DNA of 64,000 nt from Nocardioides sp. SR21 (GTDB lineage: Bacteria; Actinomycetota; Actinomycetes; Propionibacteriales; Nocardioidaceae). The translations under genes and the position numbers were made by a program. Positions 25,864 to 35,881 of the stretch are shown here, piece after piece; the first letter of the stretch is position 1; the number at the start of each line of letters is the position of its first letter. The notes below the pieces were generated by a model, which was given only the letters and a program-made list of their open reading frames with translations, ran no database searches and was not told the DNA's origin. The stretch covers positions 141,044 through 205,043 of the forward strand of contig NZ_JAKWJR010000010.1 in NCBI RefSeq assembly GCF_022761125.1, read 5' to 3'.

Positions 25864-26676
25864 ATGACCGATCCCTCCCGCTCCTTCGGCTCCGTCGCGG
25901 CCGCCTACGACCGAGCCCGCCCGTCGTACCCCCGGGAGGCCGCCGACTGGCTGGTCGGCGAGCAGCCCGTCACCGTGCTCGAGCTCGGCGCCGGCACCGG
26001 GAAGCTGACCGAGGTGCTGGTCGCCGCCGGGCACGACGTCCACGCGACCGACCCCGACGAGCAGATGCTGGAGCGGCTGCGCGAGCGGCTGCCCGACGTC
26101 CGCACGTCGGTCTCGTCCGCGGAGGCGATCCCGGCGCCGGACGCGTCGTACGACGTCGTCGTGGTCGCCCAGGCGTTCCACTGGTTCGACCACGACGTGG
26201 CGCTGCCGGAGATCGCTCGCGTGCTGAAGCCCGGCGGTCGGCTGGCCGCGGTGTGGAACCAGCGCGACGAGCGGATCCCGTGGGTGCGCAAGCTCGGCGC
26301 GATCATCGGGACCCAGGAGAGCCTCGTGTCGGCCGAGCAGCTGGAGGCCACTCCCCTGTTCGACCCGGTCGAGGCCGAGACGTTCCGGCACTGGCAGGTC
26401 GTGGACCGTACGTCGATCCAGGACCTCGTGCTCTCCCGCTCCAACGTCGCCGTCCTCGACGAGGACGGCCGGGCCGCGAAGCTCGCCGAGGTCCTCGCGT
26501 TCTACGACGACTACGGCCGCGGCATGGACGGCATGCAGCTGCCGTACCGCGCCAGCTGCTACCGCGCGACGGTCGTGGCCGCACCCGGCGTCGTCTCGGG
26601 ACAGGCCGACCAGACCAGTGCGCCCATCTCCGACGACGGCGCCGATTCGGACGTGCTGCTCATCGACTTCCGCTAG
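25864..26676 (+). CDS. Class I SAM-dependent methyltransferase
   Basis: Protein of 270 residues. Residues 1-20 (FGSVAAAYDRARPSYP) are the usual lead-in of this family, followed by SAM motif I VLELGAGTGKLTEVLVAAG, acidic loop ATDPDEQM, and the post-II HWFDHD segment with LPEIARVLKPGGRLAAVWN. Small-molecule methylation is likely; the substrate is not readable. ATG is 7 nt after TACGGT and lacks a Shine-Dalgarno. It shares a very short divergent promoter region with the Fic-like gene. Confidence 0.85.
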   Translation: MTDPSRSFGSVAAAYDRARPSYPREAADWLVGEQPVTVLELGAGTGKLTEVLVAAGHDVHATDPDEQMLERLRERLPDVRTSVSSAEAIPAPDASYDVVVVAQAFHWFDHDVALPEIARVLKPGGRLAAVWNQRDERIPWVRKLGAIIGTQESLVSAEQLEATPLFDPVEAETFRHWQVVDRTSIQDLVLSRSNVAVLDEDGRAAKLAEVLAFYDDYGRGMDGMQLPYRASCYRATVVAAPGVVSGQADQTSAPISDDGADSDVLLIDFR

Positions 26677-26685
26677 CGTCCCCGC

Positions 26686-27435
26686 GTGAGCTCCGCGCGC
26701 TGGGTCGCCCTCGGTTGCTGCGCATTGCTCGCCTCGCTGGTGACCGGCTGCTCCGGCGACGAGTCGGAGGGCACCGACAGCAGCGCCCACGACTGGAGCT
26801 ACACCGACGTCGACGCGTGGGGCGACACCTGCGCGAGCGGCGACGAGCAGTCGCCGGTCGACCTCGAGGACGCCGCGGAGACCGACCTCGTGGACCTCGA
26901 GCTCGACTACCGCACCTCGCCCGCGACGGTGGTCGACAACGGTCACACCGTGCAGACGAACCTCGAGGACGGCGGCACGATGACCCGGGACGGCGTGACG
27001 TACACGCTGCGCCAGTTCCACTTCCACACCCCGAGCGAGCACGTCGTGGGCGGTGCGGCGTACGCCGCCGAGGTCCACCTCGTGCACGAGGGCGAGGACG
27101 GCGAGCTCGCCGTCCTCGGCATCCTGGTCGAGGAGGGCGAGGCCGACCCCGTCATCGAGGACGTCCTGGCCCACGCACCCGAGGAGGGCGCCGACGCGGT
27201 GGCCACCGCCGAGCCGGTGGACGTCACCTCGTTGCTGCCCGACGGCCGGCGGACGTTCCGGTACGACGGGTCGCTCACGACTCCGCCGTGCAGCGAGGGC
27301 GTCGCCTGGTCGGTGCTCGACGAGCCGATGGACTGGTCCGCCGAGCAGATCGCCGCGTTCGCGGAGCTCCACCCCGACTCGCACCGGCCGCCCCAGCCGC
27401 TCGGTGACCGGGTGCTCGACCTCGACCGCGACTGA
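26686..27435 (+). CDS. Alpha-class carbonic anhydrase, lipoprotein
   Basis: Protein of 249 residues that interconverts CO2 and bicarbonate outside the membrane. Lipobox LVTGC (lipidated Cys near residue 22) follows a signal peptide. The mature domain has DEQSPVDL, the zinc-ligand strand QFHFHTPSEH, the third ligand in EVHLVHEG, and the SLTTPPCSEGVAWSV segment near the substrate pocket. The Cys in CASGD and in PPCSEG probably form the family disulphide. GTG start with TAGCGT exactly 6 nt upstream, built on the methyltransferase stop codon, suggests a separate leaderless message. Confidence 0.93.
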   Translation: MSSARWVALGCCALLASLVTGCSGDESEGTDSSAHDWSYTDVDAWGDTCASGDEQSPVDLEDAAETDLVDLELDYRTSPATVVDNGHTVQTNLEDGGTMTRDGVTYTLRQFHFHTPSEHVVGGAAYAAEVHLVHEGEDGELAVLGILVEEGEADPVIEDVLAHAPEEGADAVATAEPVDVTSLLPDGRRTFRYDGSLTTPPCSEGVAWSVLDEPMDWSAEQIAAFAELHPDSHRPPQPLGDRVLDLDRD

Positions 27436-27447
27436 CGGGCTGGACAG

Positions 27448-27855
27448 CTAGACGGCCACCGGCTGCGGGTAGCCCGCCAGCATCAGGTCGGAGACGGTCC
27501 GCAGGGCGGCGCTCCACTCAGCCGTCATCTCGGGCGTCCACTCGGCACCGCCGAGCTCGGCCATGGCAGCGACCATGCACTCGCCCACCGCGTCGAACAT
27601 CGCCGGGGTGGCGCCGTACTCGGCGTGCTTCGCACCGAGGCCACCCAGGGTGGTGGTGAGCCACTCGGGGTCGTCGAGGTGCTCGAGCACGGCCAGGACA
27701 GCGGTGCGGAGCATCGCGGCCTGGGGCCGCACGTCGGAGGAGAACATCGGCCGGACCGCCGGGTAGCGGTCGAACAGGATCTCGTAGAAGCGGGTGGTCA
27801 GGTTCTCGTCGGCATCGGCCAGCAGGAGGCCGTCCATCAGCAGGTCTGTGTTCAT
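27448..27855 (-). CDS. Flavohaemoglobin-type globin domain protein
   Basis: Single-domain globin of 135 residues. TTRFYEILFDRYPAVRPMFSSDV and LGAKHAEYGATPAMFDAVGECMVAAM correspond to the CD and F-H helices of flavohaemoglobins; the His in KHAEYG is the proximal haem ligand. There is no reductase domain. Location directly downstream of the nitrite-reductase operon suggests nitric-oxide or nitrite-stress protection, by inference. Its ATG follows an inverted repeat (27876-27898) by 20 bp. It ends convergently to the carbonic anhydrase. Confidence 0.85.
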   Translation of the reverse strand: MNTDLLMDGLLLADADENLTTRFYEILFDRYPAVRPMFSSDVRPQAAMLRTAVLAVLEHLDDPEWLTTTLGGLGAKHAEYGATPAMFDAVGECMVAAMAELGGAEWTPEMTAEWSAALRTVSDLMLAGYPQPVAV

Positions 27856-27875
27856 GGCCAGACCGTGCCTCGCCC

Positions 27876-27898
27876 GCCTTGCACGATCCTTGCAAGGC
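27876..27898. promoter_or_regulatory. Inverted repeat before the globin gene
   Basis: GCCTTGCA-(7)-TGCAAGGC, perfect 8-bp arms, lies between the hemD-like stop and the globin start on the same strand. It could be an operator for the globin or a weak terminator of the nir operon. Confidence 0.45.
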
Positions 27899-27899
27899 C

Positions 27900-29018
27900 T
27901 CAAACACCCACCGCCAGCCGGTAGCCACGCTTGACGACGGTCTGGACGGCGCGGGTGCCGAGGGCGGCGCGCAGGCGGGCGACCGCCATCTCCACCGCGT
28001 GCTCGGAGCTCGCCGTGCCCGACGGCAGCATCGCGAGCAGCGCCTGCCGCGAGACGACGTTCCCCGGGTTGGCGACCAGCGCCTGGAGCACCGCGGCGGG
28101 TGCCGGGGAGAGCTTCACGTCCACGCCGTCGAGGAGCACGTCGTCGCCGTGCAGCAGCAGCTGGTGGCCGCCGGCGAGCTCGATCGCGAGCCCGGACCGG
28201 CGCGACGGGAGCTCGGCCTCGAGCTGCTTGACCATCGCGGCCAGCCGGGACCGCTCGGGGTAGATCGTGGGCACGCCCCACATCTCGAACGCCGCGGCCG
28301 TCACCGGCCCCACGCACGAGGCGATCACGTCGGCCTGGAACGCCGACACCACGTCCTCGCGCCGGCCGGTCGACCCGGCCGCCTCCATGAGGGCGGCCAC
28401 CGCCGGGGCGGACGTGAACGTCACCGCGTCCAGCTCCCCGTCGGCGATCAGGTCGATCAGCTTGAACATCGGTTCGGGGTCGTCGGCGGACTCGACCCGG
28501 TAGACGGTCACCGTCGTGACGTCGGCGCCCTGCCGGCGCAGCGCGTGCGCGACCATCGACAGCGACTGACCGTGCTCCTGGACGACGATCCGCATCCCGT
28601 CGAGCGAGCGGCCGCGCAGGTGCAGCAGCACGTCCTCGAAGCACTCCGACTCCGGCGCCCACAGCTCGCGCAGGCCGTACCGTCGCAGTGCGCCCACGCT
28701 CTTCGGGCCGCGCGCCAGGATCTCCGCCGACTCCAGCGCGGCGAGCAGCTCGGGCAGCGTCCCCCACCGCTCGGCCGCCGCGAACCAGGCCTTCATCCCG
28801 ATCCCGGTCGTCGCGAGGAACATGTCGACCGGCCGGCTGAGCACGTCCTCGGTCGCGGCGCGCAGCTCGTCGTCCTCGACGTGGTTCGGGTCCGTCGACA
28901 GGGCCGGCGCCCACTCGACCGTGGCGCCGCGGCGCTGCAGCAGCGCGACCTGCTCCTCGACCTTCCGCGCAGCGGTCACCCCGATGCGGAAGCCGCTCAG
29001 CGGAAGGGACTCGCTCAC
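27900..29018 (-). CDS. Uroporphyrinogen-III synthase fused to winged-helix DNA-binding domain
   Basis: Protein of 372 residues. Residues 1-265 are a HemD fold (LSGFRIGVTAARKVEEQVALLQRRGATVEWAPAL; VTFTSAPAVAALMEA; ASCVGPVTAAAFEMWGVPTIYPE). Residues 275-372 are an OmpR/PhoB-like winged helix (LSPAPAAVLQALVANPGNVVSRQALLAML; HAVEMAVARLRAALGTRAVQTVVKRGYRLAVG). The same fusion is known in mycobacteria (Rv0260c). At the end of the nir operon it could supply sirohaem precursor for NirB, regulate the operon, or both. GTG start with AGGAGATCTA upstream, overlapping the nirD stop by one base. Confidence 0.9.
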   Translation of the reverse strand: MSESLPLSGFRIGVTAARKVEEQVALLQRRGATVEWAPALSTDPNHVEDDELRAATEDVLSRPVDMFLATTGIGMKAWFAAAERWGTLPELLAALESAEILARGPKSVGALRRYGLRELWAPESECFEDVLLHLRGRSLDGMRIVVQEHGQSLSMVAHALRRQGADVTTVTVYRVESADDPEPMFKLIDLIADGELDAVTFTSAPAVAALMEAAGSTGRREDVVSAFQADVIASCVGPVTAAAFEMWGVPTIYPERSRLAAMVKQLEAELPSRRSGLAIELAGGHQLLLHGDDVLLDGVDVKLSPAPAAVLQALVANPGNVVSRQALLAMLPSGTASSEHAVEMAVARLRAALGTRAVQTVVKRGYRLAVGV

Positions 29019-29356
29019 TAGATCTCCTGGGAAGTCTCCTGGGGGGAGCCGATCAGGACCAGGCCGTCGTCCACCTGTACGTCGTACGTCATCACCCGGA
29101 CCGCCGCGTCGTCGAGGCACTGCCCGGTCCGCAGGTCGAACGCCTGCTTGTGCATCGGCGAGGCCACGAACGGGACACCCCCACGGGTGCCCACGATGCC
29201 GCGTGCCAACACCGACGCCTGGGAGAAAGGATCCCAGTTCGACATCGCGAAGACGTTTCCGTCGTGTGTCCGGAAGATTGCGACCGCGGCGCCATCGACC
29301 AGCGCGGCGACGCCGCCCTCGACCTCGATCTGGTCGATCCGGCAGACCGGGATCAC
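29018..29356 (-). CDS. nirD: Nitrite reductase small subunit
   Basis: Protein of 112 residues with a Rieske-like ferredoxin fold (VCRIDQIEVEGGVAALVDGAAVAIFRT; SPMHKQAFDLRTGQCLDD). The [2Fe-2S]-binding CxH pairs are absent, as is usual for NirD. It partners NirB in cytoplasmic NADH-dependent reduction of nitrite to ammonium. GTG overlaps the nirB stop (GTGA), and its TAG overlaps the GTG of the HemD fusion. Length is normal. Confidence 0.93.
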   Translation of the reverse strand: MIPVCRIDQIEVEGGVAALVDGAAVAIFRTHDGNVFAMSNWDPFSQASVLARGIVGTRGGVPFVASPMHKQAFDLRTGQCLDDAAVRVMTYDVQVDDGLVLIGSPQETSQEI

Positions 29357-31845
29357 GGGGCACCGACCGGGATCGACTCACCGAGCGAGACGGCGGGGGC
29401 GATCTGGCCGCGCTCCTCGCGGAAGCTGATGCTCGGATCGGGTACGCCGGGTGCGTTGACGAACGACACGAACCGGGCCAGCTTCTCCGGGTCGTCGATC
29501 GTCGCCTTCCACTCGTCGAAGTAGCCGTCGACGTGCCGCGACATCGACGCCTCGAGCTCCGACCCCAGTCCGAGCGCGTCGTCGACGACGATCTCGCGGA
29601 CCCGGTCCAATCCGCCGTCGAGCGAGTCGATCCACGGGGCGGTCCGCTGCAGCCGGTCGGCGGTGCGGACGTAGTACATGAGGAACCGGTCGAGGTAGCG
29701 GACCAGCGTCTCGGTGTCGAGGTCGCCGGCCAGCAGCCGGGCGTGCGCCGGGGTGGCACCGCCGTTGCCGCCGACGTACAGGTTCCAGCCCTTCTCGGTG
29801 GCGATCACCCCGAAGTCCTTGCCGCGCGCCTCGGCGCACTCCCGGGCGCACCCGCTGACACCGCCCTTCAGCTTGTGCGGCGAGCGGAGGCCCCGGTAGC
29901 GCAGCTCCAGGTCGATCGCGAGCTGCACGGAGTCCTGGACGCCGTACCGGCACCAGGTCGACCCGACGCAGGACTTCACGGTCCGCAGCGACTTGCCGTA
30001 CGCGTGCCCCGACTCGAAGCCCGCGTCGACCAGCCGCCGCCAGATCATCGGCAGCTGCTCCATCCGGGCGCCGAACAGGTCGATCCGCTGGCCGCCGGTG
30101 ATCTTCGTGTACAGCCCGAAGTCGCGGGCGACCTCGCCGATCACGATCAGCTTCTCGGGCGTGATCTCGCCGCCGGGGATGCGCGGGACGACGGAGTAGG
30201 TGCCGTTGCGCTGGATGTTGGCGAGGTAGGCGTCGTTGGTGTCCTGCAGCGTGCGGGTGCTGTCGTCGAGCACGTGCCCGCCCAGCTGCGAGGCCAGGAT
30301 CGACGCGATCGCCGGCTTGCAGATGTCGCAGCCGCGGCCGGTGCCGTGCCCCTCGACGACCTGGTCGAAGCGCGTGTACCCGTGCACCGCGACCACGTCG
30401 AACAGTTCCTGCCGGGTCAGCGGGAAGTGCTCGCAGATGCTCCTGTCGACGTCCTGGCCCTGGCTGGCGTAGTAGTCCTCGATGATCTTCTTGGTCTGCA
30501 CCTTGCAGGAGCCGCAGGTGCTCCCGGCCCGCGTGGTCTCGCCGGCGGCGGCCGCGGCGATGATGTCGGCCTTCGTCACGTCGTTGCACGAGCAGACCTG
30601 CGCCTCGTCCGGGAGACCGATGTCGGTCAGACCCCGCCCGGCCGGGAGGATCAGGTCCTCGGGGTTCTCCGGCAGCTCGATCCCGGAGGCGACCATCGGC
30701 CGGAGGACGCCGTACGCCGACGCGTCACCGACGAGCACGCCGCCCAGCAGCTGCCGGCCGTCCTCGCTGATCACCAGCTTCTTGTAGACACCCGCGACGG
30801 CGTCGGAGTACACGAGCTCCAGCGCGCCGGCAGTGGTCGCGTGCGCGTCGCCGAAGCTCGCGACGTCGACGCCGAGGAGCTTGAGCTTGGTGGACATGTC
30901 CGCGCCCTCGAACGTGCCGGCGCCACCGAGCAGCGCGTCGACGACGACCTCGGCCATGGCGTAGCCCGGGGCGACCAGGCCGTACATCACGCCGGCCGGC
31001 GCCGCGCACTCGCCGATCGCGAAGATGTGCTCGTCGCTGGTGCGGCAGTGCTCGTCGACCAGGATGCCGCCACGCTCGGCGAGCGCGAGGTCCGCCGTAC
31101 CCCCGAGCTGGTCGCGCGGCCGGATGCCCGCCGAGAACACCACCATGTCGACATCCAGCGGCTTGCGGTCCTTGAGCGCCATCCCGGTGACCTTGGTCGT
31201 GCCGAGGATCGCCTCGGTCATCGCGCCGGTGTGGACGGTCAGGCCGAGCTGCTCGACGTGCCGGCTCAGCGTGAGACCGCCCGCCGCATCGACCTGGACG
31301 GCCATCAGCCGCGGCGCGAGCTCGACGACGTGGGTCTCGAGGCCGAGCTGGCTCAGCGCGTTCGCGGCCTCGAGGCCGAGCAGGCCGCCGCCGACGACGG
31401 CGCCGCTCTTCGCCCGCTTCGCGGCCTTCCGGATCGCCTCGAGGTCCTCGATGGTGCGGTAGACGAAGACGTTGTCGAGGTCCTTGCCGGGCACCGGCGG
31501 CACGAACGGGTACGCACCGGTCGCGAGCACCAGCTCGTCGTAGTGCAGGTCCTCGCCGGTGTTGAGCGTGATGATGCGCTGCCGCGGCGAGACCGCGACC
31601 ACCGAGGCCCCGGTGCGCAGCGCGACCCTCGGGTCGTCGTACCTCCCTCCGGGCAGCAGGCTCAGCGCCTTCGCGCCGACCTCGAAGAACGACGTCAGCG
31701 CGACGCGGTCGTACGCCGGCCGCGGCTCGTCGCCGATGACCACGACGTCGTGCGTCTCCGTGAGGCCGCGCTCGATCGCGGCCTGCACGAAGCGGTGGCC
31801 GACCATGCCGTGGCCGACGACCACCAGCTTCTTGCGGACGTTCAT
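29353..31845 (-). CDS. nirB: NADH-dependent assimilatory nitrite reductase large subunit
   Basis: Protein of 830 residues reducing nitrite to ammonium. Order of domains: FAD/NAD(P)-binding reductase (KLVVVGHGMVGHRFV; AVVGGGLLGLEAANAL), BFD-like [2Fe-2S] domain (VCSCNDVTKADI, then TCGSCK), NirB linker, and sulphite/nitrite reductase haemoprotein repeats. The sirohaem/4Fe-4S ligands are CVGSTWC and CARECAEAR (CX5C and CX3C). ATG has AGGAGCCCTGGT upstream and overlaps the stop of the preceding FAD protein (ATGA). A far longer in-frame reading through the upstream gene region is not credible. Operon with nirD. Confidence 0.96.
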   Translation of the reverse strand: MNVRKKLVVVGHGMVGHRFVQAAIERGLTETHDVVVIGDEPRPAYDRVALTSFFEVGAKALSLLPGGRYDDPRVALRTGASVVAVSPRQRIITLNTGEDLHYDELVLATGAYPFVPPVPGKDLDNVFVYRTIEDLEAIRKAAKRAKSGAVVGGGLLGLEAANALSQLGLETHVVELAPRLMAVQVDAAGGLTLSRHVEQLGLTVHTGAMTEAILGTTKVTGMALKDRKPLDVDMVVFSAGIRPRDQLGGTADLALAERGGILVDEHCRTSDEHIFAIGECAAPAGVMYGLVAPGYAMAEVVVDALLGGAGTFEGADMSTKLKLLGVDVASFGDAHATTAGALELVYSDAVAGVYKKLVISEDGRQLLGGVLVGDASAYGVLRPMVASGIELPENPEDLILPAGRGLTDIGLPDEAQVCSCNDVTKADIIAAAAAGETTRAGSTCGSCKVQTKKIIEDYYASQGQDVDRSICEHFPLTRQELFDVVAVHGYTRFDQVVEGHGTGRGCDICKPAIASILASQLGGHVLDDSTRTLQDTNDAYLANIQRNGTYSVVPRIPGGEITPEKLIVIGEVARDFGLYTKITGGQRIDLFGARMEQLPMIWRRLVDAGFESGHAYGKSLRTVKSCVGSTWCRYGVQDSVQLAIDLELRYRGLRSPHKLKGGVSGCARECAEARGKDFGVIATEKGWNLYVGGNGGATPAHARLLAGDLDTETLVRYLDRFLMYYVRTADRLQRTAPWIDSLDGGLDRVREIVVDDALGLGSELEASMSRHVDGYFDEWKATIDDPEKLARFVSFVNAPGVPDPSISFREERGQIAPAVSLGESIPVGAP

Positions 31846-33200
31846 ACCAGGGCTCCTTCGTTCAGCAGGTCGCGGACGGCGGACAGGCAGCCGCCGCAGC
31901 CGGTGGTGGCGCGGGTGGTGTCTCGGGCCTCGTCGACCGAGGAACAGGCGCGGATCCGGCCGGCGCTGACGCCGGCGCAGGCGCAGACCTCCGCGTCGTC
32001 CGGCAGCACGACGGGGGCGGCGGTGCGCTCGGCCATCAGCAGGGCGCCGGCCTCGTGCCGGCCGAGGACCGTTCCGCGGTCGTAGTGCTGCGTGATCAGG
32101 CCGATGCGGGACAGGTCGCCGACCAGCGTGGCCGCGACGATCACGCCGTCGTGGACGACGAGCTTGCGGTGGCTGCCGGTGACCGGGTTCGACATCTCGA
32201 CCACCTCGCCCTCGGCGCGCTCCGGGTCGCCGAGCACGGCGACGTCGAGGTCGGTCGCCCGCAGCCGAGCGACGGTCCGGGCGCCGTCGTACCGGACCTC
32301 CTCGCCGTTGAGGTGCCGCGCCAGCAGCGCGGCCTGCTCCCATGCGGGCGGCACGAAGCCGGTGACCTGCGCGCCGTGCTGGGCGCAATCGCCGATCGCG
32401 TGGATGCGCGGGTCGCTGGTGCGCAGCAGGTGGTCGACGACGACGCCGCGGCGCACCTCGAGGTCGGCCCGCCGGGCCAGCGCGGTCGACGGTCGCCCGC
32501 CCGCGGTGAGGACCACGAGGTCGGAGTCGAGCGTGAAGCCGTTGTCGAGGACGAGGCCCCCGTCGGTCAGTCGGGTCGCTCGGGCGCCGGTGTAGACGGC
32601 CGTGCCGAGCCGCTTCAGGCTGCGGGCGAGCACCTCCCCGGCCTTCGCGTCGACCTGGCTGCGCAGCAGGTGGTCGCCGCCCTCCACCATCTCGGTCGTG
32701 AGGCCGCGAACCGCCAGCGCGCGGGCGACCTGGAGACCGAGCAGCCCGCCGCCGACGACCACCGCGCTGCGCGCGTGCCCGGTGATCGAGCCCGTCGAGA
32801 TCGCGGCGTCGAGCCGGAGGCAGTCGTCGAGGCTGCGGAACGCGTGCACCTTCTCGTGCAGGCGTCCGTCGAGCCGCACCACGCCGCGGATCGGCGGCAG
32901 CGAGGGGATGCTGCCGGTGGCGAGCACGAGCACGTCGTACGGCACCCGGGTGCGGTCGGCGAGCTCGACCTCCTGCTCGGCGCGGTGGATCTCCACGGCG
33001 CGGGCACCGACGCGCAGGTCGACGTCCCGCATCGGCAGCCGCAGGCTGTCGGGGCTGTGCGTGCCCTCGAGCACCGCGGACAGCAGGATCCGGTTGTACG
33101 GCGGGTGCTGCTCGTCGCCGAGCACGGTGACGTCGTGGCCCTCCAGCCCGTCGGCGAGGCGGGCGGCGGCCATGCCGGCGCCGACGATCACGATCTTCAT
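31842..33200 (-). CDS. NAD(P)/FAD-dependent electron-transfer protein of nitrate/nitrite reduction
   Basis: Protein of 452 residues. It has two dinucleotide-binding motifs (IVIVGAGMAAARLADGL at the N-terminus, AVVVGGGLLGLQVARAL near residue 145), a NirB-reductase-like fold, IHAIGDCA, and a C-terminal BFD-like [2Fe-2S] domain with VCACAGVSAGRI and TTGCGGCLSAV. By family and position it probably passes NAD(P)H electrons to the nitrate reductase upstream, in the manner of NasB/NasC. The ATG with GGGGGTGGATC upstream is the family start. Frames remain open through the repeat array upstream, so an N-terminally extended form cannot be formally excluded. Confidence 0.85.
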   Translation of the reverse strand: MKIVIVGAGMAAARLADGLEGHDVTVLGDEQHPPYNRILLSAVLEGTHSPDSLRLPMRDVDLRVGARAVEIHRAEQEVELADRTRVPYDVLVLATGSIPSLPPIRGVVRLDGRLHEKVHAFRSLDDCLRLDAAISTGSITGHARSAVVVGGGLLGLQVARALAVRGLTTEMVEGGDHLLRSQVDAKAGEVLARSLKRLGTAVYTGARATRLTDGGLVLDNGFTLDSDLVVLTAGGRPSTALARRADLEVRRGVVVDHLLRTSDPRIHAIGDCAQHGAQVTGFVPPAWEQAALLARHLNGEEVRYDGARTVARLRATDLDVAVLGDPERAEGEVVEMSNPVTGSHRKLVVHDGVIVAATLVGDLSRIGLITQHYDRGTVLGRHEAGALLMAERTAAPVVLPDDAEVCACAGVSAGRIRACSSVDEARDTTRATTGCGGCLSAVRDLLNEGALV

Positions 33201-33205
33201 GCGAT

Positions 33206-33860
33206 CCACCCCCGGCTGGCGGTGAGCTGGCAACCGTTCGGCCCGCAGAAACGGTTGCTGACACACCGCCCGCCTGCCTCGACCCCGGCCGGCGGTGAGC
33301 TGGCAACCATTCGGGCCACAGAAACGGTTGCTGACACACCGCCCGCCCGCCCCGCCCCCGGCCGGCGGTGAGCTGGCAACCATTCGGGCCACAGAAACGG
33401 TTGCTGACACACCGCCCACCAGCCCCACCCCCGGCCGGCGGTGAGCTGGCAACCATTCCGGCCGCAGAAACGGTTGCTGACACACCGCCCACCAGCCCCA
33501 CCCCCGGCCGGCGGTGAGCTGGCAACCATTCCGGCCGCAGAAACGGTTGCTGACACACCGCCCACCAGCCCCACCCCCGGCCGGCGGTGAGCTGGCAACC
33601 ATTCCGGCCGCAGAAACGGTTGCTGACACACCGCCCACCAGCCCCACCCCCGGCCGGCGGTGAGCTGGCAACCATTCCGGCCGCAGAAACGGTTGCTGAC
33701 ACACCGCCCACCAGCCCCACCCCCGGCCGGCGGTGAGCTGGCAACCATTCCGGCCGCAGAAACGGTTGCTGACACACCGCCCACCAGCCCCACCCCCGGC
33801 CGGCGGTGAGCTGGCAACCATTCGGGCCACAGAAACGGTTGCTGACACACCGCCCGCCCG
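33206..33860. repeat. 73-bp tandem repeat array, nine copies
   Basis: GTGAGCTGGCAACC recurs at 33222, 33295, 33368, 33441, 33514, 33587, 33660, 33733 and 33806, an exact 73-bp period. Copies 4-8 appear identical; copies 1-3 and 9 differ at a few sites, and copies 3 and 9 share the variant TTCGGGCCACAG. Each unit holds an imperfect palindrome with arms GCAACCGTTTC and GGAATGGTTGC around GGCC, plus C-rich and CCGGCCGGC blocks. The array fills the gap between the nitrate reductase and the FAD protein genes of one operon. Confidence 0.97.
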
Positions 33861-33871
33861 GTGCACCGCGA

Positions 33872-35881
<2,010 letters not shown>

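Noticed and set aside
29018..29356. True Rieske iron-sulphur protein
   Set aside because: The paired Cys-x-His ligands are missing; this is normal for NirD.
28822..32085. Long rightward open frame opposite nirB/nirD
   Set aside because: Arg/Asp/Val-rich translation without domains; an antisense shadow caused by high G+C codon bias.
29353..33777. A 1474-residue fusion reading through the repeat array, the FAD gene region and nirB
   Set aside because: The frame upstream of nirB is an out-of-frame shadow of the FAD gene; nirB has its own ATG and ribosome site with the normal family N-terminus.
33206..33860. CRISPR array
   Set aside because: The 73-bp units are contiguous and nearly identical throughout, with no unique spacers, and no cas genes are present.
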